In this document: piece after piece, positions 33,048 through 41,177 of the stretch
How positions within the stretch are numbered: position 1 is the stretch's first letter
Layout of the letters: each line of letters begins with the position of its first letter
Translations under genes and position numbers: made by a program
Assembly (NCBI GenBank): GCA_031425455.1
Contig: JANPJJ010000016.1
Span: forward strand, 1 to 61,386
Length of the DNA: 61,386 nucleotides
DNA from: Sandaracinobacteroides sp031425455
GTDB lineage: Bacteria > Pseudomonadota > Alphaproteobacteria > Sphingomonadales > Sphingomonadaceae
Direction of reading: 5' to 3'
The notes under the pieces: model-generated
Databases searched by the model: none
What the model was told of the DNA's origin: nothing
What the model saw: the letters and a program-made list of their open reading frames with translations, nothing else

Positions 33048-34018
33048 AGGTCACCGTCCTCCTGGGCGGCTGGTCCGCCGAGCGCGAAGTGAGCCTGGTC
33101 TCCGGCGCCGGGATCGCCGCCGCCGCGCGCGCCATCGGGCATGACGTGACCGAGCTCGACATGGGCTCGACGGCGGCCGAAGGCGCAACGCTGGCCGCCC
33201 GCCTCATCGCCACCCGCCCCGATGTGGTGTTCAACGCGCTGCACGGCACGCCCGGCGAGGACGGCACGGTACAGGGGCTGATGGACTTGATCGGCCTGCG
33301 CTATACCCATTCGGGCCTCACCACCTCGGCCATCGCGATCGACAAGGAGCTGACCAAGAAGCTGCTGGTGCCGGCCGGCGTAAAGATGCCGGGTGGGCGG
33401 ATCGTCGCCTCGGAAAGCCTCTACCGGGCCGACCCGCTGCCGCGCCCCTATGTGCTGAAGCCGGTGAATGAGGGGTCCTCGGTGGGAGTTGCCATCGTGA
33501 CCGCCGAGAGCAACTACGGGATGCCGATCGCCCGCACGGCGCCTGGGCCCTGGGCGCACTACCCCGAACTGCTGGCCGAGCCGTTTATCGCCGGGCTCGA
33601 ACTCACTGTTGCCGTGCTGGAAAGCGAAACCGGCGAAGCCGAGCCGCTCGCCGTCACCGAGCTGAAGCCGCTGACCGGCTTCTACGATTATGAGGCGAAG
33701 TACACCGACGGCCGCACGGTCCATGTGTGCCCGGCCGACATCCCGGGCGCGGTCGCCGAGCGCGCGCTGGCCCAGGCCGCGCTGGCGCACCGCCTACTCA
33801 GCTGCCGCGGCGTCTCCCGCGCCGATTTCCGCTACGATCCCGCGCAGGGGGCCGACGGCCTCTATCTGCTGGAGGTGAATACCCAGCCCGGCATGACACC
33901 GCTAAGCCTGGTGCCGGAACAGGCGAGGGCGCGTGGCCTTGGCTACGAGACGCTGGTGGGCCGGCTGATCGATCGCGCCCTGGCGGATGCCCGCTTCGAC
34001 AAGGGCGGGCGCGCATGA
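33044..34018 (+). CDS. ddl: D-alanine-D-alanine ligase
   Basis: 324-residue ATP-grasp enzyme supplying D-Ala-D-Ala to MurF. LLGGWSAEREVSL at the N-terminus, HGTPGEDGTVQGL, KPVNEGSSVGV (ATP lid) and EVNTQPGMT (Mg ligands) are diagnostic. In the dcw context it is the DdlB-type copy. ATGA overlaps on both sides. Confidence 0.96.
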   Translation: MKVTVLLGGWSAEREVSLVSGAGIAAAARAIGHDVTELDMGSTAAEGATLAARLIATRPDVVFNALHGTPGEDGTVQGLMDLIGLRYTHSGLTTSAIAIDKELTKKLLVPAGVKMPGGRIVASESLYRADPLPRPYVLKPVNEGSSVGVAIVTAESNYGMPIARTAPGPWAHYPELLAEPFIAGLELTVAVLESETGEAEPLAVTELKPLTGFYDYEAKYTDGRTVHVCPADIPGAVAERALAQAALAHRLLSCRGVSRADFRYDPAQGADGLYLLEVNTQPGMTPLSLVPEQARARGLGYETLVGRLIDRALADARFDKGGRA

Positions 34019-34968
34019 GCCGCAAACCTGCAAAGCGCCAGAGCCGCGCCGGCCGGCCCGCGCCCGTCGCCGTGCCGGTCGCCCCGCGCACCCTGTGGCG
34101 ACTGTTGATCGGCGGGTTCGCGCTGCTCGGCACCGCCGCCGCCATCGTCTGGGCGGTCGCGGCAAAGCTGCCGCAGCAGGCGACGCTTGCGGTCGCCACG
34201 GCCAGCTCCGGCGCCGGCTTCACGGTGCGCCAGGTCGACATCAGCGGCGCCGTCAACCAGCCCAAGCTGTCGATTTATCGCGAGGTGCTGGAGGGCGGCA
34301 GCGACTCGATGCTGCTGGTCGATCTTCCCGCCATGCGCGCCCGGCTGGCCACCCTGCCCTGGGTACGCGACGCCAGCATCCAGCGCCGCTGGCCGGACCG
34401 GCTGGAAGTGCACATCGTGGAGCGCAAGCCTGCGGCGCTGTGGCAGTATCGGGGCCGCATCCGGCTGATCGACGCAGACGGCGTGACGCTTCCGGCCGTC
34501 GATCTGGCCCCGTTCGCCCGGCTGCCGCTCATCGTGGGCCCGGCGGCCGACGGGCAGGCGGCCCAGCTGCTGAAGCTGGTCGCCACCCAGCCCGCCCTCG
34601 CGCGGGACATGGAAGCCGCGCTCTGGATCGGGCAGCGCCGCTGGGACCTGCGGATGAAAAGCGGGGAGACGATTTCGCTGCCGGAAGGTCCGGCAGCGCA
34701 GGCGGCGCTGATGCGCTTTGCCGAGATCGACCGCGAAACGCCGCTGCTGGGGCGCGGGTTCGTCCGCTTCGACCTTAGGATTCCCGACAAGATGGTGGTC
34801 CGCGTTTCGGGCGAGACCGGCAGCGTTGCCAAGCCCAACAAGCCCAAAGCGGTGCCGGTTCCGGGATCTGCGGGTGCGGGGGCACCGGTGCAGCCGCAGA
34901 CTGCCCCGGCGGTCCCGGCAACGGCCGTGGCGCGGACAACAGCAAACACAGCGGAGGTCGTGATCTGA
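34015..34968 (+). CDS. ftsQ: cell division protein FtsQ
   Basis: 317-residue bitopic divisome protein. A basic cytoplasmic N-terminus, a membrane helix (about 27-50), a POTRA domain (about 69-140, FTVRQVDISGAV...LPWVRDASIQRRWPDRL) and the FtsQ/DivIB beta domain are visible. The last 50 residues are a Pro/Ala/Val-rich, probably disordered tail. It overlaps ddl by ATGA and ftsA by TGATG. Confidence 0.93.
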   Translation: MSRKPAKRQSRAGRPAPVAVPVAPRTLWRLLIGGFALLGTAAAIVWAVAAKLPQQATLAVATASSGAGFTVRQVDISGAVNQPKLSIYREVLEGGSDSMLLVDLPAMRARLATLPWVRDASIQRRWPDRLEVHIVERKPAALWQYRGRIRLIDADGVTLPAVDLAPFARLPLIVGPAADGQAAQLLKLVATQPALARDMEAALWIGQRRWDLRMKSGETISLPEGPAAQAALMRFAEIDRETPLLGRGFVRFDLRIPDKMVVRVSGETGSVAKPNKPKAVPVPGSAGAGAPVQPQTAPAVPATAVARTTANTAEVVI

Positions 34969-36269
34969 TGGCGGTGGCGGTTCTGAACCCGACGGTCCTG
35001 TTGAAGCCCCGCGCAGAACGGGTGATCGCGGCGATCGACGTCGGCTCGTCGAAGGTGGCGGCGCTCGTCGCGATGGCCGACGGCGAGAACATGCCGCGCG
35101 TGATCGGGGCCGGCGTACGCGCCTGCAACGGGCTGAAGCGCGGCCTTGTCGCCGACATGGGGAAGACCGAGGCGGCGATCCGCGCCGCCATGATGCAGGC
35201 CGAGAAGGCCGCCGGCGTGGAGATCGAGAGCGTGATCGTCAGCCTGTCGGCCGGCGGGCTCGACAGCGACGTCACCTCGGTCGAGATCGACATCGCCGGG
35301 CACCGCATCTCCGAGGACGACATGGCCGCCCTGCTGCAGGCCGGCCGGGCGCGGATCGACGAAACGATTTCGAGAGCCGGCCGCTCCACGCTGCACGCCG
35401 AGCCGACGCTCTACACCATCGACGGGCTGGACGGCGTGACCAACCCGCGCGGCTTCCACGCCGACCGGCTCGCGGTCGATATCCATGTGCTGACCGCCGC
35501 CACCCCGCCCTGCCGCAACCTGGACCTCTCGGTGCGCAACGCCCATCTCGACGTGGAGTCGATCGTGGCCTCGGGCGTCGCGGCGTCTGCCAGCGTGCTG
35601 AACGACGAGGAGCGCGAGCTGGGCGTGGCGCTGGTGGAAATCGGCGCCGGGGTGACCACGATCGCGGTCCACGGCGGCGGGATGCTGGCGGGGCTTGTTT
35701 CGGTGCCGATCGGGGCCGGCGACATCACAGCCGACATCGCCGCCAGCTTTGCCACGCGGCGCGCTGCGGCCGAGCGTCTGAAGACCCTGTCGGGGGCCGC
35801 CACGTCGTCCCCGCGCGACAATCACGACATGATCGAGGTGCCCCCGCTGGACCCGGACGACGGGCAGGAAAGCCGCCGCGTGCCGCGCGCCGAGCTGATC
35901 GCGGTGATCCGCAACCGGCTGGACCAGATTTTCGGCGAAGTGGACGGCGCCTTGAAGGACATCGGCTTCACCGGGGCCGCCGGGCGCCAGGTGGTGCTGA
36001 CCGGGGGCGGCGCCGAGCTTCGCGGCATCGCCGACTTCGCGCAGGGGTCGCTGGCGAGGAACGTCAGGATCGGCCGTCCGCGCGGGCTGATCGGGCTGCC
36101 GGAGGCGCAGTCGACCGCTGCCTTCGCCACGCTCGCCGGCCTCATCCTGCACGGCAGCCAGCCGCGCCTCGATCTCGCCCGTATGCCGGTGCGCCGGGTC
36201 GGCACCGGCCACACAGCCCCGAAAAACGCCTTCGCCCGTCTACTCGACCAATTGAAACGCCAGATCTGA
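34968..36269 (+). CDS. ftsA: cell division protein FtsA
   Basis: 433-residue actin-like ATPase tethering FtsZ to the membrane. AAIDVGSSKVAALV is the phosphate-1 loop, VEIGAGVTTIAVH phosphate-2, and VVLTGGGAELRGI the adenosine motif. The C-terminus FARLLDQLKRQI is the amphipathic membrane-targeting helix. It begins within the ftsQ stop and ends 13 bases before ftsZ. Confidence 0.96.
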   Translation: MAVAVLNPTVLLKPRAERVIAAIDVGSSKVAALVAMADGENMPRVIGAGVRACNGLKRGLVADMGKTEAAIRAAMMQAEKAAGVEIESVIVSLSAGGLDSDVTSVEIDIAGHRISEDDMAALLQAGRARIDETISRAGRSTLHAEPTLYTIDGLDGVTNPRGFHADRLAVDIHVLTAATPPCRNLDLSVRNAHLDVESIVASGVAASASVLNDEERELGVALVEIGAGVTTIAVHGGGMLAGLVSVPIGAGDITADIAASFATRRAAAERLKTLSGAATSSPRDNHDMIEVPPLDPDDGQESRRVPRAELIAVIRNRLDQIFGEVDGALKDIGFTGAAGRQVVLTGGGAELRGIADFAQGSLARNVRIGRPRGLIGLPEAQSTAAFATLAGLILHGSQPRLDLARMPVRRVGTGHTAPKNAFARLLDQLKRQI

Positions 36270-36282
36270 TGAGGAGCCTGCC

Positions 36283-37878
36283 ATGTCCTTCGATTTCGTA
36301 AAACCCCAGCTTGTCGAACTGAAGCCCCGCATCAGCGTGATCGGGGTGGGCGGCGCCGGCGGCAACGCGGTCGCCAACATGATCAACGACGGCCTGCAAG
36401 GGGTCGACTTCGTGGTCGCCAACACCGATGCGCAGGCGCTTGCGCTCAGCCCGGCGGGGAACCGCATCCAGCTTGGCCTGAAGATCACGCAGGGGCTGGG
36501 CGCCGGTGCCCGGCCCGAGATCGGCGCCGCCGCCGCCGAAGAGGCGCTGGCCGACATCGACCAGGCGCTGGACGGCGTCCATAAGTGCTTCATCACCGCC
36601 GGCATGGGCGGCGGCACCGGCACCGGGGCCGCCCCGGTGGTGGCGCGCGCGGCGCGGGAACGCGGCGTGCTGACGGTGGGCGTCGTCACCAAGCCGTTCG
36701 CGTTCGAGGGGCTGAAGCGCATGCGCTCCGCCGAGGAGGGCATCGCCGAGTTGCAGCGCCATGTGGACACGCTGATCGTGATCCCGAACCAGAATCTGTT
36801 CCTGATCGCCAACCAGCAGACCACGTTCAAGCAGGCCTTCGCAATGGCCGACGAAGTGCTGAACCAGGGCGTTCGCGGCATCACCGACCTGATGATCCTG
36901 CCGGGCCTCATCAACCTGGATTTCGCCGACGTCCGGACCGTGATGAGCGAGATGGGCAAGGCGATGATGGGCACCGGGGAGGCCGAAGGCGAGCGCCGCG
37001 CGATCGAGGCGGCCGAGAAGGCGATTTCCAACCCGCTGCTCGACGAAGTGAGCCTGCGCGGCGCCAAGGCCGTCATCATCAACATCACCGGCGGCGAGGA
37101 CCTCGGCCTGATGGAAGTGGAGGAAGCCGCCCAGCACATCCGCGAGATGGTCGATCCCGACGCCAACATCATCGTCGGCTCGGCGTTCAACAATGCGCTG
37201 GACGGCCGGATGCGGGTGAGCGTGGTGGCAACCGGGATCGAGAGCGCGCAGTCGGCGCTGCCCGGGATCGCACCCGCGCAGAGCCGCAGCGCGCCCGCGG
37301 GCATGTTCGGCGCGCGGGTTGCGATCGCGCCCGCCGCGCCCGGTGTCGGCGAACTCCCGCCCGAGCCTACCCCCCCGGGTGGCGGCAGTGGCGGCGGCGG
37401 CGGTGGCGGCAGCTATCAGCCGCAGACGTCTCCGGCTGGCGGGCCGATGGCGGCCGGCATCTTCGGCACACCCGGCGGCACGTTCCAGCACGCCGCTTCC
37501 GCGACATCGGCGCCGATGTCGTCGGCGGAGGACGGCACGGACGACGGCGGGATGAGCGACGAGGACATCCTGGAGCTGGACGAGCCGATCCTGGACCTGG
37601 CCGAGCCCGAGGAAGCCCTGCCGCCGATCGCCGAGCTGGCGCTGGCGCCGCCCACCCGGCTGGAACTGCCCGAGCCCGAGCGCCGCGCGGCAGCGCAGCC
37701 CGCCCCGGCCCCGGCCCAACCGGAGCGCCGCCAGACGCTGTTCGAACGGATGATGGACATGGCGCGCAAGCCCAAGGTGGAGGAAGAAGCGCCGCAGACG
37801 CTGGCACCCGAGCCCGAGGTTGCGGACGAGAGCGAGACGCGGATTCCGCCTTTCATGCGTAGTCAGCGTAATGGTTAG
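36283..37878 (+). CDS. ftsZ: cell division protein FtsZ
   Basis: 531-residue tubulin homologue forming the Z ring. The tubulin signature GGGTGTG lies at about 109-115, and the T7 synergy loop region at NLDFADVRTVM. After about residue 320 there is a long Gly/Pro/Ala- and Glu-rich linker, including a Gly-Ser run (about 366-375). The protein ends with the conserved tail RIPPFMRSQ, which binds FtsA and other partners. The alphaproteobacterial-length linker explains 531 against 383 residues in E. coli. GGAG precedes ATG 36283. It is last in the dcw cluster and followed by a hairpin repeat. Confidence 0.96.
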   Translation: MSFDFVKPQLVELKPRISVIGVGGAGGNAVANMINDGLQGVDFVVANTDAQALALSPAGNRIQLGLKITQGLGAGARPEIGAAAAEEALADIDQALDGVHKCFITAGMGGGTGTGAAPVVARAARERGVLTVGVVTKPFAFEGLKRMRSAEEGIAELQRHVDTLIVIPNQNLFLIANQQTTFKQAFAMADEVLNQGVRGITDLMILPGLINLDFADVRTVMSEMGKAMMGTGEAEGERRAIEAAEKAISNPLLDEVSLRGAKAVIINITGGEDLGLMEVEEAAQHIREMVDPDANIIVGSAFNNALDGRMRVSVVATGIESAQSALPGIAPAQSRSAPAGMFGARVAIAPAAPGVGELPPEPTPPGGGSGGGGGGGSYQPQTSPAGGPMAAGIFGTPGGTFQHAASATSAPMSSAEDGTDDGGMSDEDILELDEPILDLAEPEEALPPIAELALAPPTRLELPEPERRAAAQPAPAPAQPERRQTLFERMMDMARKPKVEEEAPQTLAPEPEVADESETRIPPFMRSQRNG

Positions 37879-37881
37879 GGT

Positions 37882-37942
37882 CATCCCCTCACCCCGCTCG
37901 CCTGCGTCGAGTCGCCCTCTCCCCTAAAGGGAGAGGGGATTT
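37882..37942. repeat. intergenic hairpin repeat / terminator after ftsZ
   Basis: ATCCCCTC opens the element and GAGGGGAT closes it. Inside, CTCTCCC-(CTAAA)-GGGAGAG forms a stem. This C/T-rich block with a flanking inverted repeat is the kind of dispersed intergenic element seen in sphingomonad genomes. It can act as the dcw terminator. A related C-rich hairpin is at 46745-46766. Confidence 0.55.
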
Positions 37943-37974
37943 GCCGCCGGCTGTCCTTGCGCTACGGAACGCCG

Positions 37975-38853
37975 GTGAACGCCGAATTCGACTCCCTCGT
38001 CGCGACCGCTCCCTATGGCACGGCCGAGCGGCTCTCGCCGCTCGTCCGCCGGGTGCTGGCGCGCAACCCGTCGCCCTTCACCTACACCGGCACCGGCACC
38101 TACATCGTGGGCAACGGCACCGTCGCGATCATTGATCCCGGCCCGGCCGATCCGGCGCACCTGGAGGCGGTGGCGCAAGCGGTTGCGGGCGAGACGGTTT
38201 CCCACTTCGCCATCACCCACACCCATATGGATCATTCGCCGGGCGCGGCGCCCTTGAAGGCGCGGCTCGGCGGCGAGATCGTCGGCTGCGCGGCACTGGT
38301 GCTGTCGGATGATGGGCCCCGCGCCGACGCCGGGTTCGATCCGGGCTATGCGCCCGACCGGGTGATGAACGATGGCGAGGCGATCCGCGGCCCGGGCTGG
38401 ACGCTGCGCGCGGTGGCGACGCCGGGTCACACGTCGAACCATCTCTGCTTCGCGCTGGACGAGGAGGCGGCGCTGTTTTCCGGCGACCATGTTATGGGCT
38501 GGTCGACGACCGTGGTGGCACCGCCGGACGGCGACATGGCCGCCTATATGCGCTCGCTGGCGCTGTTGGTGGACCGCCGCGACCGGCGCTACTACCCGAC
38601 GCACGGAGCCCCCGTCGACGAGCCGCAGCGCTTCGTGCGGGGTCTGATCGCGCACCGGCGCCAGCGCGAGACGCAGATCCTGGGCCTGCTGGCCGAGGGC
38701 GTGCGCGCGATCCCGGCAATGGTCGAGACGATGTATGCCGCCGTGGACAGGAGGCTGTGGCCGGCGGCCGGGCGGTCGGTGCTGGCGCATCTGATCGACC
38801 TCGAGGCGCGCGGCCGGGTGCGCCGCGCCGGCGAGGGGTGGGCGGCATGCTGA
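37975..38853 (+). CDS. MBL-fold metallo-hydrolase
   Basis: 292 residues from GTG 37975 (TTG 37957 is an alternative). The zinc motif THTHMDHSPG (HxHxDH), later ATPGHTSNH and FSGDHV, and THGAP near the end give the full metallo-beta-lactamase ligand set. The C-terminal winged-helix-like part (LAHLIDLEARGRVRR) resembles LACTB2/glyoxalase II-like hydrolases acting on RNA or thioesters. It overlaps the next gene by 7 bases. Its place just after ftsZ does not by itself imply a division role. Confidence 0.88.
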   Translation: MNAEFDSLVATAPYGTAERLSPLVRRVLARNPSPFTYTGTGTYIVGNGTVAIIDPGPADPAHLEAVAQAVAGETVSHFAITHTHMDHSPGAAPLKARLGGEIVGCAALVLSDDGPRADAGFDPGYAPDRVMNDGEAIRGPGWTLRAVATPGHTSNHLCFALDEEAALFSGDHVMGWSTTVVAPPDGDMAAYMRSLALLVDRRDRRYYPTHGAPVDEPQRFVRGLIAHRRQRETQILGLLAEGVRAIPAMVETMYAAVDRRLWPAAGRSVLAHLIDLEARGRVRRAGEGWAAC

Positions 38854-39479
38854 GGCGGGTACTGGCCTGGATCGGCGTGCTGGCGCTGGTGGTGCTGACG
38901 GCAGGGCTGGTCGCCGGGCCGGAGCGCCGCCGCGAGCTGTGCATCCGCTCCGGGCTGTGCGCGCAGCCGGATTTCATGGGCGCCATGCTGGTGTCGGTGC
39001 AGCGCCAGCAGAAGCTGCTGGTACTGACGGCGCGGCTGGTGGAGCCGATCACGTCAGCCCGCGACACGACGGTCGGGCCGCTGGTGGTGGCAACGACGCG
39101 GCAGACCAACATCGTGCCGGCAACCGTTTCCTACACGGTCGATCTCGCCGGGCTGGAGGCCGGCGATCTTGCGTGGGACGAGGAAAGCGCCACCCTCACC
39201 GTCCGCCGGCCGCCGGTGCGTGTGATGGAGCCGACCATCGACTGGGCCAGCGCCCAGACCTATGGCGACGACGGCTGGGCAACCATGCTGACCGACGTCC
39301 GAGCCAATCTGCAGCGCGACAATGCGCAGAAGGCCCCGGCGCGGTTCCGCGTACAGGCCGCCAGCCCCGAACTGATGAGGCTTGCCAACAACGCCGCCGA
39401 CGAGGCGCTGGCGACGACCTTCCGAATGCCGCTGGTGGCTGCGGGCAAGACCGATGCGAAGGTGGTGGTCAGGCTCTAG
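38847..39479 (+). CDS. DUF4230 domain protein
   Basis: 210-residue single-anchor protein: an N-terminal hydrophobic helix (about 5-23) followed by a periplasmic domain with SVQRQQKLLVLTARL, ATTRQTNIVPATVSYTVDL and LAWDEESATLTV, a pattern I associate with DUF4230. Function unknown. The start overlaps the metallo-hydrolase stop. The stop TAG shares CTAG with the convergent outer-membrane protein. Confidence 0.75.
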   Translation: MLRRVLAWIGVLALVVLTAGLVAGPERRRELCIRSGLCAQPDFMGAMLVSVQRQQKLLVLTARLVEPITSARDTTVGPLVVATTRQTNIVPATVSYTVDLAGLEAGDLAWDEESATLTVRRPPVRVMEPTIDWASAQTYGDDGWATMLTDVRANLQRDNAQKAPARFRVQAASPELMRLANNAADEALATTFRMPLVAAGKTDAKVVVRL

Positions 39480-40153
39480 AAAGTAGTTGCCAGGTTCAGG
39501 CTCAGCACATGGTTGGTCGTGTCGGCGCCGGTGAAGATGGCCTGGTTCAGATAGCCGGCCTCCAGCCTCGTTTTGCCGAACAGGGGGATTTCCAGCCCGG
39601 CAAAGCTGCGCAGCTGGTCGAAGCCGGTGCGCGCGCCCCAGTCGGTGTCGTTCAGCGGCACCAGCGCTTCGACGCTCGCGACGGCACGCAGCTCCCCCGC
39701 CTGCTGCAGCGGGACCGACAGGCGCAGCTGCTGCCGGAAGCGCAGCCCGACATCGTCGCCGCCGGACACGAAGCGCTGCTCCAACCGGGTGCGCCCGGTC
39801 AGCGCGGTGCGGCCCCGGCGATGGATCGGGAAGCTGGCCTGCTGGAAAATGCGATGCTCGTCCCTGCGGGCACCGGCGGAGCTCTGCGTATGCACATAGG
39901 CATAGCCGCCGCCGACCTGCAGGCCGGATTGCAGCCGATAGCCAAGCCCGGCCCGGACCAGGAACTGGCTGAACCGGCCGCCACTCTCCGCCAGCCGCAC
40001 ATTGGTGTCGACCAGACCGACCACCGGCCCCGAAATCGGCACGGTGGCGCTGCCCGCGATCCAGATGCCGCCGTCGTCGGCGCGCGCCGGGCCGCTTGCC
40101 ATCTGGGCGAGCAGCACTGCCGTGGCGGCGCGGACGAGGAAGGGAGCAGGCAT
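39476..40153 (-). CDS. outer-membrane beta-barrel protein, DUF2490-like
   Basis: 225 residues with an N-terminal signal peptide (cleavage near GPARA-DD), then regularly spaced amphipathic strands ending LSLNLATTF, the terminal Phe typical of outer-membrane barrels. GGGYAYVHTQ, RTRLEQRF, GLRFRQQLRL and RLEAGYLNQ resemble DUF2490 proteins. Function unknown. Convergent with the DUF4230 gene. Confidence 0.78.
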   Translation of the reverse strand: MPAPFLVRAATAVLLAQMASGPARADDGGIWIAGSATVPISGPVVGLVDTNVRLAESGGRFSQFLVRAGLGYRLQSGLQVGGGYAYVHTQSSAGARRDEHRIFQQASFPIHRRGRTALTGRTRLEQRFVSGGDDVGLRFRQQLRLSVPLQQAGELRAVASVEALVPLNDTDWGARTGFDQLRSFAGLEIPLFGKTRLEAGYLNQAIFTGADTTNHVLSLNLATTF

Positions 40154-40290
40154 GGAGCACTTTCAGCGGTTCGGCGATCCGGTGGACGCGCCGGACGGCC
40201 CGCCCTGTAGACAGTGCCCGACCCGACCGCAACGCGCCCGGGTCGACTGGCCTCTTCTCACCGGCGCGACTTGGCGGCAAGACGGACCTC

Positions 40291-40467
40291 ATGAAAACGC
40301 TTGCCGCCTCGATCGTCCCCTCGCCGTGCCGCAACATCTGCAAGCTGTCGCGCGGGCTCTGCACCGGCTGCGGCCGGACGCTGGCCGAGATCGAAGCCTG
40401 GCCGACTGCCGATGACGACCGGCGCCGCGCCATCGTTGGGCTTGCCACAGCACGAATTCATCGCTGA
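40291..40467 (+). CDS. DUF1289 small cysteine-rich protein
   Basis: 58-residue protein with SPCRNICKLSRGLCTGCGRTLAEIEAW split as C-x3-C-x7-C-x2-C, the DUF1289 (YdhL) pattern, probably a small Fe-S or zinc-binding protein. Start ATG 40291 gives the usual short N-terminus. It lies 50 bases before rpe on the same strand. Confidence 0.82.
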   Translation: MKTLAASIVPSPCRNICKLSRGLCTGCGRTLAEIEAWPTADDDRRRAIVGLATARIHR

Positions 40468-40517
40468 ACCCGGCGGTTCCCCTTGGCGCCGGGGGGCGCA
40501 CTCGCTATCCCTCGAAA

Positions 40518-41177
40518 ATGAGCCCTGTGAAGATCGCGCCCTCGCTTCTCTCCGCCGATTTCGCGCGGCTGGGAGACGAGGTTCGCGCCATCGATGCAGC
40601 CGGTGCGGACTGGATTCATGTCGATGTGATGGACGGCCATTTCGTGCCCAATCTCACCATCGGGCCGATGGTGGTGAAGGCGCTGCGCCCGCATTCCGCC
40701 AAGCCGTTCGACGTGCATCTGATGGTCGCCCCCGCCGACCCGCTGGTCGAGGCGTTCGCCGAGGCCGGGGCCGATATCCTGTCGGTGCATCCGGAGTCCG
40801 GCCCGCACCTGCACCGCACGCTGATGCGCATCCGGGCGCTGGGCAAGAAGGCGGGGGTGGTGCTGAACCCGGCGACGCCGCTTGGCGTGCTCGACCATGT
40901 GATGGACCTCCTCGACCTGGTGCTGGTGATGAGCGTGAACCCCGGTTTCGGCGGGCAGAGCTTTATCGAGGGCGCGCTGCCCAAGATCGCGGCGATCCGC
41001 CGGCGCATCGAGGCCAGCGGCAAGGCGATCGACATCGAGGTGGACGGCGGCGTGGATGCCGGCAACGCGGCGCGGCTGGTCGCCGCCGGTGCGACCGTGC
41101 TGGTGGCCGGCACGGCCAGCTTCAAGGGCGGCGGGGCGCATTATGCCGCCAACATCGCGGCGCTGAAGGCCGGCTGA
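40518..41177 (+). CDS. rpe: ribulose-phosphate 3-epimerase
   Basis: 219-residue TIM-barrel enzyme interconverting ribulose-5-P and xylulose-5-P. IAPSLLSADFARLG, HVDVMDGHFVPNLTIG, FDVHLMV, MSVNPGFGGQ and EVDGGV supply the conserved metal His and the two catalytic Asp residues. Its TGA overlaps the ATG of the heparinase-like gene (TGATG). Confidence 0.97.
   Translation: MSPVKIAPSLLSADFARLGDEVRAIDAAGADWIHVDVMDGHFVPNLTIGPMVVKALRPHSAKPFDVHLMVAPADPLVEAFAEAGADILSVHPESGPHLHRTLMRIRALGKKAGVVLNPATPLGVLDHVMDLLDLVLVMSVNPGFGGQSFIEGALPKIAAIRRRIEASGKAIDIEVDGGVDAGNAARLVAAGATVLVAGTASFKGGGAHYAANIAALKAG

Noticed and set aside
36142..37884. 580-codon open frame antisense to ftsZ
   Set aside because: Composition mirrors the ftsZ reading frame, with no start context or domain.
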